A DNA stretch of 32,993 nucleotides, from assembly GCA_902476355.1 (NCBI GenBank), contig CABSCS010000010.1, positions 1 to 32,993 on the forward strand, read 5' to 3'. The notes under the pieces were generated by a model. The model made no database searches, was not told the origin of the DNA, and worked only from the letters and a program-made list of their open reading frames with translations. The DNA is from UMGS2069 sp900557585. GTDB taxonomy: Bacteria; Bacillota; Clostridia; Christensenellales; UBA1242. Below, piece after piece: positions 17,239 through 23,908 of this stretch (its first letter is position 1; each line of letters opens with the position of its first letter). A program made the position numbers and the translations under genes.

Positions 17239-17258
17239 ATGTTTTAAACGAAAAATGG
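17227..17258. promoter_or_regulatory. Inverted repeat over the fusA -35 region
   Basis: CCATTTTTC (17227-17235) and GAAAAATGG (17250-17258) form a perfect 9-base inverted repeat with a 14-base gap. It overlaps the -35 box and spacer, a typical place for an operator; the binding protein is unknown and the A/T-rich arms make chance pairing possible. Confidence 0.4.
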
Positions 17259-17337
17259 AAACATTTTTGCGATATTTCACGCGCAATTTTTAAACACAAC
17301 ATCTCAACCTTGAAGTGATTAAAAATTGATTTTATTT

Positions 17338-17372
17338 AGCATTCAATTCTCAACCTTATTGAATGCTTTTTA
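17338..17372 (+). terminator. Hairpin with T-run, plus orientation
   Basis: AGCATTCAA (17338-17346) pairs with TTGAATGCT (17359-17367), followed by a T-run on the plus strand. On the minus strand no T-run follows. No plus-strand gene lies nearby, so it may guard fusA against antisense transcription or be a relic. Confidence 0.55.
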
Positions 17373-17379
17373 TTTATTT

Positions 17380-17416
17380 GTATTTTAGGTCAAGATTCGA
17401 TTTTTGTGCTAGGCAC
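17380..17416 (+). repeat. 37-base direct repeat, copy 1
   Basis: Identical to 17504-17540 except for one base. It begins GTATTTTAGGTCAAGATT and ends GTGCTAGGCAC. A diverged inverted copy forms the rpsG 3' tail (17598-17633). Confidence 0.85.
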
Positions 17417-17503
17417 AAAATAGTGATTAGTGATGAAGTAGTTTGATTTTTTCTCAAATTATTCTCTACAAACACTTTCGCTCTCTCAACCTATTGCGTG
17501 AAA

Positions 17504-17540
17504 GTATTTTAGGTCAAGATTTGATTTTTGTGCTAGGCAC
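17504..17540 (+). repeat. 37-base direct repeat, copy 2
   Basis: One mismatch to 17380-17416, spacing 124 bases. Confidence 0.85.
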
Positions 17541-17633
17541 TCAAAATTTTACACGCATGAGTTTATATTTAATAAATGATTGTGTGGAAAATTTTGAAGT
17601 AACAACGCACAAAAGTTAAAGATTGACCTAAAA

Positions 17634-18104
17634 TTACCAGCGGTATGATGCGAATGCCTTGTTTGCTTCGGCCATTCTGTGTACTTCTTCTTTCTTCTTG
17701 AAAGCACCACCGGCATTGTTGTATGCATCCATAAGTTCGTTTGCAAGTTTTTGAGCCATTGTTCTTTCTGAACGTTTTCTTGAAAACATTACAAGCCAAC
17801 GAATTGCAAGAGTTTGTCTTCTTTCTGCACGAATTTCACATGGAACTTGATATGTTGAACCACCAACACGTCTTGCTTTAACTTCAAGAACAGGTTTAAT
17901 GTTTTCCATTGCTTGGTTAAACATTACCATTGGTTCAACGCCAAGTTTAGAAGCAGCCTCGTTGAATGCATCATAAACTATATTTTGAGCAATTGAGCGT
18001 TTTCCGTCAACCATAACTTGGTTGATAAGTTTTGTTACAACTTTTGAACCATAAACTGGATCTGGAAGAACATCACGCACAACAGCAGCATTTCTTCTTG
18101 ACAT
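17634..18104 (-). CDS. rpsG: 30S ribosomal protein S7
   Basis: A 156-residue S7, normal length. It is a primary 16S rRNA binding protein that organises the 30S head. Conserved segments include MSRRNAAVVRDVLPDPVYGS at the start, ARRVGGSTYQVP and the C-terminal FASYRW. Start at 18104 follows a GGAGG-type site; it lies 38 bases after rpsL in one unit. Immediately after its stop codon begins a sequence related to the repeats at 17380 and 17504, in the opposite orientation. Confidence 0.98.
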   Translation of the reverse strand: MSRRNAAVVRDVLPDPVYGSKVVTKLINQVMVDGKRSIAQNIVYDAFNEAASKLGVEPMVMFNQAMENIKPVLEVKARRVGGSTYQVPCEIRAERRQTLAIRWLVMFSRKRSERTMAQKLANELMDAYNNAGGAFKKKEEVHRMAEANKAFASYRW

Positions 18105-18142
18105 TTGAAAGTTTCCTCCTTATTAAATTTAAAAAATCAATG

Positions 18143-18523
18143 TTATTTAGGTCTTTTAGCGCCATATTTACTTCTGGCTTGCTTACGGTCCTTAACACCG
18201 GCAGTATCAAGTGTACCTCTGATGATGTGATAACGCACACCAGGAAGGTCTTTTACACGACCTCCACGAATAAGTACTACAGAGTGTTCCTGCAAGTTAT
18301 GACCAATACCAGGGATATAAACAGTTCCTTCCATGCCGTTGCTAGCGAGTTTAACCTTTGCGATTTTTCTGAGCGCTGAGTTAGGCTTTTTAGGAGAAGT
18401 TGTTGTAACAGACAAACAAACGCCACGTTTTTGAGGACATTCCTCCAAAATTGGTGATTTTGCCTTAACTTCTTGTTTTTCACGTCCCTTACCATGTCTG
18501 ATCAACTGGTTAATGGTTGGCAT
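18143..18523 (-). CDS. rpsL: 30S ribosomal protein S12
   Basis: S12 sits at the decoding centre of the 30S subunit. I place the start at 18523 (MPTINQLIRHGKG), which has a perfect AGGAGG at 18531-18536; an upstream in-frame start would add 14 residues not found in the family. The protein is then 126 residues. KKPNSALRK and GGRVKDLPGVRYH are unchanged at the sites where streptomycin-resistance mutations occur. The loop before them reads LSVTTTSPKK instead of the common RVYTTTPKK, and GMEGTVYIPGIGHNL is also divergent. Confidence 0.97.
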   Translation of the reverse strand: MPTINQLIRHGKGREKQEVKAKSPILEECPQKRGVCLSVTTTSPKKPNSALRKIAKVKLASNGMEGTVYIPGIGHNLQEHSVVLIRGGRVKDLPGVRYHIIRGTLDTAGVKDRKQARSKYGAKRPK

Positions 18524-18629
18524 AATTCTACCTCCTATAAATTTGTGAACTTCACACTGCCCCAAGAGGAAATTCTTGTCTGTTTAATGCACTTTTCTCG
18601 CACACCACTACTTAAAAAGGGCATAAAAA

Positions 18630-18658
18630 TAGCCAAGCATGTTATTCATGCAAGGCTA
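18630..18658. promoter_or_regulatory. Palindrome at the rpsL transcription start
   Basis: TAGCCAAGCATG (18630-18641) and CATGCAAGGCTA (18647-18658) are inverted repeats with one internal two-base mismatch and a 5-base centre. They abut the -10 box (18659-18664), so the predicted start lies inside the palindrome. On the minus strand it is followed by TATTTTTAT. It could be an operator or an early attenuator. Confidence 0.5.
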
Positions 18659-18687
18659 ATTTTAATATATTTATTTTTTAAAGTCAA
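18659..18687 (-). promoter_or_regulatory. Vegetative promoter of rpsL-rpsG
   Basis: On the minus strand, -35 TTGACT (18682-18687), 17-base spacer, -10 TAAAAT (18659-18664), about 130 bases before the rpsL start. Confidence 0.75.
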
Positions 18688-18727
18688 TAGTTTAACGATT
18701 TTATTTTATATTTTTTATTTTTTAAAC

Positions 18728-18757
18728 AAAAAAAGCCAGAAAAACTCTGACTTTTAT
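18728..18757 (-). terminator. Terminator after the gene at 18754-19275
   Basis: Stem AAAG.CCAGA / TCTG.CTTT with a 5-base loop and a run of seven T on the minus strand; it overlaps the stop codon of the gene before it. Confidence 0.7.
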
Positions 18758-19275
18758 TCTTTTGTTACGCTTTTTTTGATAAAGCCAATTTTATATTCAA
18801 GTTTTTTGATTTTCCCAACAGTGGCAGCAAGTTCCATTGGAACCTTTTGCTCGATTTTTGCAATGATTGCCTTTTGGTCTTTTTTGCTGATATTATAGGT
18901 GAAATTATAGCCAAGGTCTTCAATGTTCACGCCAAGAAGTTCGCCATATTCTTTGAGTTTGTTATATTCGCATTTTTCGCGATATTGTTGAACCGCAAAA
19001 AGCACAAGTTCAAGACATTTTTCATCTTCTGCAACATTTGAATGTTTCACAAGTTTATAGATTCGTTTTTTAAACTTTCTTGGCAAAACATTTACAATGG
19101 CATCGAACGTGAGTTGATATCTTTCTGGTGTCATGTTGTCAAGAACTTTGATAATGTAGGAAACGCTTTCAACCCCAGTGAGTTTTTCGTTGAACTCATA
19201 GTTGGTGAAACCATCATCCACATTTACAATTTCAAACCCAACCGCAAGGGCAAGGTCATGCAAACTGTTTTTCAT
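18754..19275 (-). CDS. Hypothetical protein
   Basis: I do not recognise this 173-residue protein. The start at 19275 (MKNSLHDLAL) follows GGAG in a TCAGGAGAAAAC context; an earlier in-frame start adds nine residues that cover this site. No signal peptide or membrane segment is visible. The sequence is mixed alpha-type with many charged residues and a basic patch (PRKFKKRIYKLVKH, about 74-87). It lies 54 bases after the gene at 19330-19839 on the same strand and ends in a terminator before rpsL, so it is probably the last gene of the hicB-like cluster. Confidence 0.75.
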   Translation of the reverse strand: MKNSLHDLALAVGFEIVNVDDGFTNYEFNEKLTGVESVSYIIKVLDNMTPERYQLTFDAIVNVLPRKFKKRIYKLVKHSNVAEDEKCLELVLFAVQQYREKCEYNKLKEYGELLGVNIEDLGYNFTYNISKKDQKAIIAKIEQKVPMELAATVGKIKKLEYKIGFIKKSVTKE

Positions 19276-19290
19276 GTTTTCTCCTGATAA

Positions 19291-19315
19291 ACTAAAAGCC
19301 ACAAAACTGTGGTCT
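19291..19315 (-). terminator. Weak hairpin between two hypothetical genes
   Basis: CCACA / TGTGG with a short loop; on the minus strand followed by CTTTTAG. The T-run is short, so partial termination or an RNA-stability hairpin is more likely than a full stop. Confidence 0.35.
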
Positions 19316-19329
19316 TCTAGGAAATTTTA

Positions 19330-19839
19330 TTATTGTTTTTCGTTTTCTTCTGCACTGTTTTGCTTTACAACTGCATTTGCGTTTGCAATTGTTTTTGAAT
19401 CGGCAAAAAGTTCTGCGACAATTTCTTCGGTTTCTTCAACAGAAATTCCTGCTCTTTGAAGAATGTCGGTGTATTTTTGTGTATATGCAACGCCATCGAT
19501 AAAGTTTGCACGATTGTGACGTTTTGTTGATTCTTCTTTTGAAAATTTGGAAACGAGTTGACCAGCAAGATTGCTGTATACTTCATCTGAACGGTCTTCT
19601 TTGATTCCTGCAACAAGGTTGTCAACAACTTCTTGACCCAAAGCGTTTGCATTACAAATAGACACAATGTTTGCAACTTCTTCGTCACGTGTGAAGTTTC
19701 TTTTTTCTGGAACAAAAATTGCTTGAACTCCATTAGAGAACATTATTGCACCTGACTTTCTGCATTGCATTGGATAGAGCCCTGAAAGTGTTGCAAGTCT
19801 GATTGTTTTAGAGCGGTTTGAAAGGTTTTGATTTGCCAT
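19330..19839 (-). CDS. Hypothetical protein
   Basis: A 169-residue protein I cannot assign. It starts MANQNLSNRSKTIRLATLSG and has an Asn/Ala/Glu-rich tail. Cytoplasmic, with no membrane segment. Its ribosome binding site (GGAGGAC) lies within the last codons of the HicB-like gene, and only three bases separate the stop from this start, so the two are very likely translationally coupled. That linkage is the only functional hint. Confidence 0.8.
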   Translation of the reverse strand: MANQNLSNRSKTIRLATLSGLYPMQCRKSGAIMFSNGVQAIFVPEKRNFTRDEEVANIVSICNANALGQEVVDNLVAGIKEDRSDEVYSNLAGQLVSKFSKEESTKRHNRANFIDGVAYTQKYTDILQRAGISVEETEEIVAELFADSKTIANANAVVKQNSAEENEKQ

Positions 19840-19842
19840 GTT

Positions 19843-20178
19843 TTAGTCCTCCGTTTGGCAAACAAACTGAGCAACAAAATTCTTATAATTTTGTTCGTCG
19901 GAAGAAAGATTTTTTCCACCCTCGGTTTCGGCATCAACAAGCAAAATGATGCGCTTTGGATTCATTCTTTGAGTGTCATCAAAGGTTGTTGCTGGGCTGA
20001 TTGGGCTTTCCATTTTTTCTGCGAAATCAAGAAAAGTTTCAAGATAGTCTTCGGCAGAAAGATAGGCTTTTTCAACTGTTTCGCCACTGGCAACAATGTC
20101 AAGGTCTGGAATTAAAACTGTATAGTTTTTTTCTTCTTCACTATAAAACAGTATCACTGGATAAACATATTTTTTCAT
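19843..20178 (-). CDS. HicB-like antitoxin-family protein
   Basis: A 111-residue protein starting MKKYVYPVILFYSEEEKNYT and continuing VLIPDLDIVASGETVEKAYLSAEDYLETFL. That is the pattern of the HicB_like fold: Y.V.IPDL then G.T.EEA....A...L. The start at 20178 follows GGAGATGG; an upstream in-frame start would add 26 residues with no family match. HicB proteins usually neutralise a small HicA ribonuclease; no HicA-sized partner is visible on either side, and the C-terminal half has no clear DNA-binding motif. It heads a unit with the gene at 19330-19839, from the promoter at 20310-20338. Confidence 0.7.
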   Translation of the reverse strand: MKKYVYPVILFYSEEEKNYTVLIPDLDIVASGETVEKAYLSAEDYLETFLDFAEKMESPISPATTFDDTQRMNPKRIILLVDAETEGGKNLSSDEQNYKNFVAQFVCQTED

Positions 20179-20279
20179 TTTCCATCTCCAAAAGGTTACA
20201 ACTTTGTAATTATATTGTAACAAAACCATTTGAAAATGTAAAACGATTTTTATCAATTTACTGCTTTCAGTTTTTTGCC

Positions 20280-20302
20280 GTGCAAACCTTTATGTTTTTG
20301 CA
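20280..20302 (-). promoter_or_regulatory. Leader hairpin of the hicB-like unit
   Basis: GTGCAAA and TTTGCAC form a perfect 7-base-pair stem at the very 5' end of the predicted transcript. No T-run follows, so a stabilising or regulatory role is more likely than termination. Confidence 0.4.
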
Positions 20303-20309
20303 CAATCAT

Positions 20310-20338
20310 ATTCTAGCACATTTGGCAGTTTTTGTAAA
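20310..20338 (-). promoter_or_regulatory. Vegetative promoter of the hicB-like unit
   Basis: On the minus strand, -35 TTTACA (20333-20338), 17-base spacer, -10 TAGAAT (20310-20315). It leaves a leader of about 125 bases. A TATAAT closer to the gene (near 20211) lacks a good -35. Confidence 0.6.
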
Positions 20339-20373
20339 TACCCCTTTCAAATTTTAACGCTCAAAATGCATAA

Positions 20374-20409
20374 AAAAAGAACAAACCAAAATTTGATTTG
20401 CTCTTTAAA
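20374..20409 (-). terminator. Terminator after the membrane-anchored beta-repeat protein
   Basis: On the minus strand AAAGAGCAAA pairs with TTTGTTCTTT, followed by a run of T, directly after the stop at 20414. Confidence 0.75.
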
Positions 20410-20413
20410 AAAT

Positions 20414-21988
20414 TTATTCACCAGTATTTTCTGCTGGGGTTTCGTCCATGAATGAAAGAACAATTTCACCATATGAGGTTTCAACCTTAATGAGATAGTG
20501 TCCTTCTGTCATGGTTGATTTGATGCTTGAAGATTCAACAATTACAGTTTCACCAACTTTAACTTGTGCTTTTGTGCTTTTGGTTGATTTGAGGTCATAG
20601 TCAACAGTTCCAATTTTTGCACATGTTGCATCAATTTTAATGTGGTCGGCTCTTGTTCCAGAAGTGATTGTAACATTTCCTGAAATTTCATCGAATACAT
20701 ATTTTCCGTCATTTCTTGAATATGCTTCAACAGTTCCTTTCAATTTCTTTGCAACAATTTTCTTTCCTGAATAAAGAGTGATGTTTTTGCTTGAATCATT
20801 TGTGAATGTAACATCGTTGCTTTTTGAATAGAGATTTACAGTTCCGGCAGTGTTATAAACTTCAATAACGCCGGTTGAGGTTTTAACTTCTGGATTCATT
20901 ATAACCCCACCCTCTCCAAGAGTAACTTTTCCGTTTTTGCCATTTACAACAATTTTTGATGAAATATTTTTCACCGAAACATTGCCGGTTCCAGAGGTGA
21001 TTTCAAGAGTGTTTGCAACATCAATTGAAATTCTTCCTCTTGTTGATGAAATTTTTCCTTGATAGAGTTTTGCAACTGAAATTGCACCACCCTTTGTGCT
21101 GATGATTGTTGGAACTTCTTCGCCAGATGCAAGGCTTGAAATTGATGTGTTCACTTCTCCAAGAGTAACGCTTCCGCCAGTTGAAATGTTCACTGTTCCA
21201 CGAACAGTGTTTGTTCCCTCTCCATAGGCTTTAACTGCGCCTGACTTTGAAGAAAATTCAAGGTTACGGCAAGAAACAAATTTGAGGTCGCCACCCTTTG
21301 TGGTTGCTTTAATGTCGCCAGCAATTGCTTTTCCAATGTTGATGTTGTTTCCCGTTGAAGTAAGGTCGCAAGAAAAGAACGAAACATTTGTGCCAAGGTC
21401 AAGAAGTTTTGAAGACTTTACAGTAAGTTTGTCATTAACCAGCAAAGTTGAAGTTTCCAAAACTGAAAAACCACCAGCGGTGTCAACAGTAAGATTTTTT
21501 ATTGTTGCGTTTCCGCTTATGCTTACTGATGAGGTTTTAGATTTGATATAAAGACTTCTTGTTCCATTGAAAAATGAAGAAGGGAGTGCAAGTTTAAATC
21601 TGAAAAACTCGTCTGCTTTTTGAGAATATACAAATTCTTCAATTTCGTTTGCAGTAATGTAAAGGTCGCCATTTTCGGTTGTCATTGAAAGGTTTGCAAC
21701 TTTATCTTTTGTTCTTGTGAAACCAATAAAGTTTTGGCAAAATTCAACAGAAGAAGCATAGCCATTGTTAAAGTCAATGCTTATTGGAACATTTTTTGTG
21801 TCGATATAAATATCTTTATATTCCCCAATCGGCTCGTTGATTTCGCACTTGCTTGTTCCGCTTGCAACATATCTAATTCCGAAAATTTCAGTTCCCGGAG
21901 CAAGAAACAAAACAAGAACCGAGCCACAAACAAAAAGCAGTCCACAACACAAAATTGCAATGAACAAACCAAGTAATTTATTTTTCAT
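20414..21988 (-). CDS. Membrane-anchored repetitive beta-structure protein (DUF4097-like)
   Basis: A 524-residue protein. I use ATG 21988, seven bases after GGAGG; a GTG at 21994 is possible. Residues about 5-30 form one hydrophobic segment (LLGLFIAILCCGLLFVCGSVLVLFL) that is a signal anchor. The rest is low in charge, rich in Ser, Thr, Val and Gly, with short recurring strands such as GDIKATTKGGDLKF, STGGSVTLG and TSGTGNVSVKN. This resembles the right-handed beta repeats of DUF4097-type putative adhesins. It has its own promoter (22019-22047) and terminator, so it is a single-gene unit. Likely outward facing; ligand unknown. Confidence 0.75.
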   Translation of the reverse strand: MKNKLLGLFIAILCCGLLFVCGSVLVLFLAPGTEIFGIRYVASGTSKCEINEPIGEYKDIYIDTKNVPISIDFNNGYASSVEFCQNFIGFTRTKDKVANLSMTTENGDLYITANEIEEFVYSQKADEFFRFKLALPSSFFNGTRSLYIKSKTSSVSISGNATIKNLTVDTAGGFSVLETSTLLVNDKLTVKSSKLLDLGTNVSFFSCDLTSTGNNINIGKAIAGDIKATTKGGDLKFVSCRNLEFSSKSGAVKAYGEGTNTVRGTVNISTGGSVTLGEVNTSISSLASGEEVPTIISTKGGAISVAKLYQGKISSTRGRISIDVANTLEITSGTGNVSVKNISSKIVVNGKNGKVTLGEGGVIMNPEVKTSTGVIEVYNTAGTVNLYSKSNDVTFTNDSSKNITLYSGKKIVAKKLKGTVEAYSRNDGKYVFDEISGNVTITSGTRADHIKIDATCAKIGTVDYDLKSTKSTKAQVKVGETVIVESSSIKSTMTEGHYLIKVETSYGEIVLSFMDETPAENTGE

Positions 21989-22018
21989 TTGCACACCTCC
22001 GCAAATTTTATTATATAT

Positions 22019-22047
22019 ATTATATCATATATTGTTATATATTTCAA
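22019..22047 (-). promoter_or_regulatory. Vegetative promoter of the beta-repeat protein
   Basis: On the minus strand, -35 TTGAAA (22042-22047), 17-base spacer, perfect -10 TATAAT (22019-22024), directly after the alaS stop. Confidence 0.8.
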
Positions 22048-22049
22048 TA

Positions 22050-23894
22050 TTATTTGTCTTCAAGCACGGCCTTGATTCTTCTTACGCCCGAAGAAGAAGC
22101 CTCTTCTTTTTTGATTCTGAAATGTCCCAAAACGCCAGTGTGCTCAACATGAGGTCCTGTGCAAATTTCTTTTGAAACATTTCCAATTGTATAAACCGAA
22201 ACAACTGCTGGATAGCGTTCGATGAACTGATGTTCTGCGCCCGCTTTTACAGCGTCTTCTTTTTTCATTTCTTCACGAGTTACTGTGAAGTCTGCCTTTA
22301 TCCAACTGTTTACAAGGTCTTCGGTGCTTTTGATTTCTTCATCTGAAAGTTTATGGTCGCAAGCAAAGTCAAAACGAAGACGTTCAGCATTGATGTTTGA
22401 ACCCATTTGGTGAGAAGTTTCACCAACAACTTGTTTGAGAGCAGCATTCAAAAGGTGGGTTGCTGTGTGATATTTTGTTTCAATTTCACCAGTTGATGCA
22501 AGACCACTTTTTGCTTTTTCCGCACTTGCTTTTGCAAGGTCTTGATGCTCTTTAAGCGCAACTTCATAGCCTTTTTCGTCAACGCTATATCCAAGTTCTT
22601 TTGCCATTTCAATTGTCATTTCAATTGGAAAGCCATAGGTTTCATAAAGTCTGAAAGCAGATTTTCCGCTTATGGTTTTGTCTGCCTCGGTTTCTTTATA
22701 TTCTGGATTGTTCTTTTTCATGAACTCAACTTTTCTTTGAAGTCCTGAAACAAGTTTGTCGAACTCTTTGTTTCCAGTTTCAATGGTTTTAAGGAACTTG
22801 TCAACCTCTGCCTTGATTGAAGAAAGAATATATTCTTCTTTTTCAACAAGCAAAGGATAACTATCTTCATAAACTTTTTCAATATAGATTTTTGCAACGT
22901 CAAGAAGTTTGTCTGGGTCAAGGTTAATCTTTTTTGCATGGCGGATTGCACGGCGAAGAAGTCTTCTTAAAATATAGCCGGCACCAACATTGCTTGGCAA
23001 AATTCCCTTTTCGTCACCAATAAGCATTACGGCAGTTCTCATATGGTCAACAATGATACGCATTGATTTTGTTGTTTCTTGATGTTCACCATATTTTGCA
23101 CCAATTTGGTTTTCCAAAAATGCAAGAACTTCGGTGAAAAGGTCTGTCTTATAGCCGTCTGTAAGACCATTTACATACATCAAAAGACGTTCAAAACCAA
23201 AACCTGTGTCAACGTTTTTGTTTTTAAGTGGAGTAACGCTTCCGTCTGGCAACTTTTTATATTGCATATAAACATCGTTTCCAATTTCAACCCATCTGCC
23301 ACATTCGCAAGTAACGTCGCACTTGTCGCCTTTCTCGCAAGGTTTGTCATAGCGAGGATAGAACCATTCGTTGTCTGGGCCACAAGGAGTGTTCACAGTT
23401 CCTGGCAAATCCCACCAGTTATCTTTCAAGAAATAGATATTTTCTCTTTTAACACCCGCGTTCACCAAACACTCAACAGCCTCATCATCGCGAGCAACAA
23501 CATCGTTACCAGCAAAAACTGTTGAACAAATTTTGTTTGGATCAAAGCCAAGTTCTTTTGTCAAAAATTCAAAAGACCAAGCGGTTTTTTCTTTTTTGAA
23601 ATAGTCACCAAGGCTCCAATTTCCCATCATTTCAAAAAATGTGAAATGGCTTTCATCACCAACTTCGTCAATGTCGATTGTTCGAACACAACCTTGGACA
23701 TTGCAAAGTCTTGTTTTTCCGCTTGGATGCTTTGCTCCAAGAAGATATGGCATGAGTGGTTGCATTCCTGCAACATTGAACATTACGCCAGTTGAACCGT
23801 CACCAATAAGTGAAACAGCACCAATGTCAACATGTCCACGAGCCTTATAAAAATTCAGCCATTTTTCCCTTAATTGTTTACTTGTAATTTTCAT
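22050..23894 (-). CDS. alaS: Alanyl-tRNA synthetase, compact form
   Basis: It charges tRNA-Ala. Residues 1 to about 430 are the catalytic and tRNA-recognition part (MFNVAGMQPLMPYL, FFEMMGNWSLGDYF, DTGFGFERLLM). The editing domain follows with HTATH (about 475-479) and CTGPH (about 579-583), which supply the zinc ligands; the usual motif is CGGTH. The protein ends soon after the conserved SSSGVRRI segment at 614 residues, whereas common bacterial AlaRS is about 870 and carries a C-terminal DHHA1 (C-Ala) domain, absent here. An insertion near 200-222 adds several cysteines (CEKGDKCDVTCEC). It starts 14 bases after glnS in the dnaB-glnS-alaS operon. Confidence 0.95.
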   Translation of the reverse strand: MKITSKQLREKWLNFYKARGHVDIGAVSLIGDGSTGVMFNVAGMQPLMPYLLGAKHPSGKTRLCNVQGCVRTIDIDEVGDESHFTFFEMMGNWSLGDYFKKEKTAWSFEFLTKELGFDPNKICSTVFAGNDVVARDDEAVECLVNAGVKRENIYFLKDNWWDLPGTVNTPCGPDNEWFYPRYDKPCEKGDKCDVTCECGRWVEIGNDVYMQYKKLPDGSVTPLKNKNVDTGFGFERLLMYVNGLTDGYKTDLFTEVLAFLENQIGAKYGEHQETTKSMRIIVDHMRTAVMLIGDEKGILPSNVGAGYILRRLLRRAIRHAKKINLDPDKLLDVAKIYIEKVYEDSYPLLVEKEEYILSSIKAEVDKFLKTIETGNKEFDKLVSGLQRKVEFMKKNNPEYKETEADKTISGKSAFRLYETYGFPIEMTIEMAKELGYSVDEKGYEVALKEHQDLAKASAEKAKSGLASTGEIETKYHTATHLLNAALKQVVGETSHQMGSNINAERLRFDFACDHKLSDEEIKSTEDLVNSWIKADFTVTREEMKKEDAVKAGAEHQFIERYPAVVSVYTIGNVSKEICTGPHVEHTGVLGHFRIKKEEASSSGVRRIKAVLEDK

Positions 23895-23908
23895 TTTGTT
23901 TCCTTCTT

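Larger units (their letters stand above)
17156..17633. other. Spacer between rpsG and fusA: promoter, operator-like palindrome, repeats
   Basis: No gene is supported. The gap holds the fusA promoter and an overlapping inverted repeat, a hairpin with T-run facing the plus direction (17338-17372), and three related repeat copies (17380-17416, 17504-17540 and, inverted, 17598-17633). A stretch near 17420-17446 resembles 4799-4826. Confidence 0.7.
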
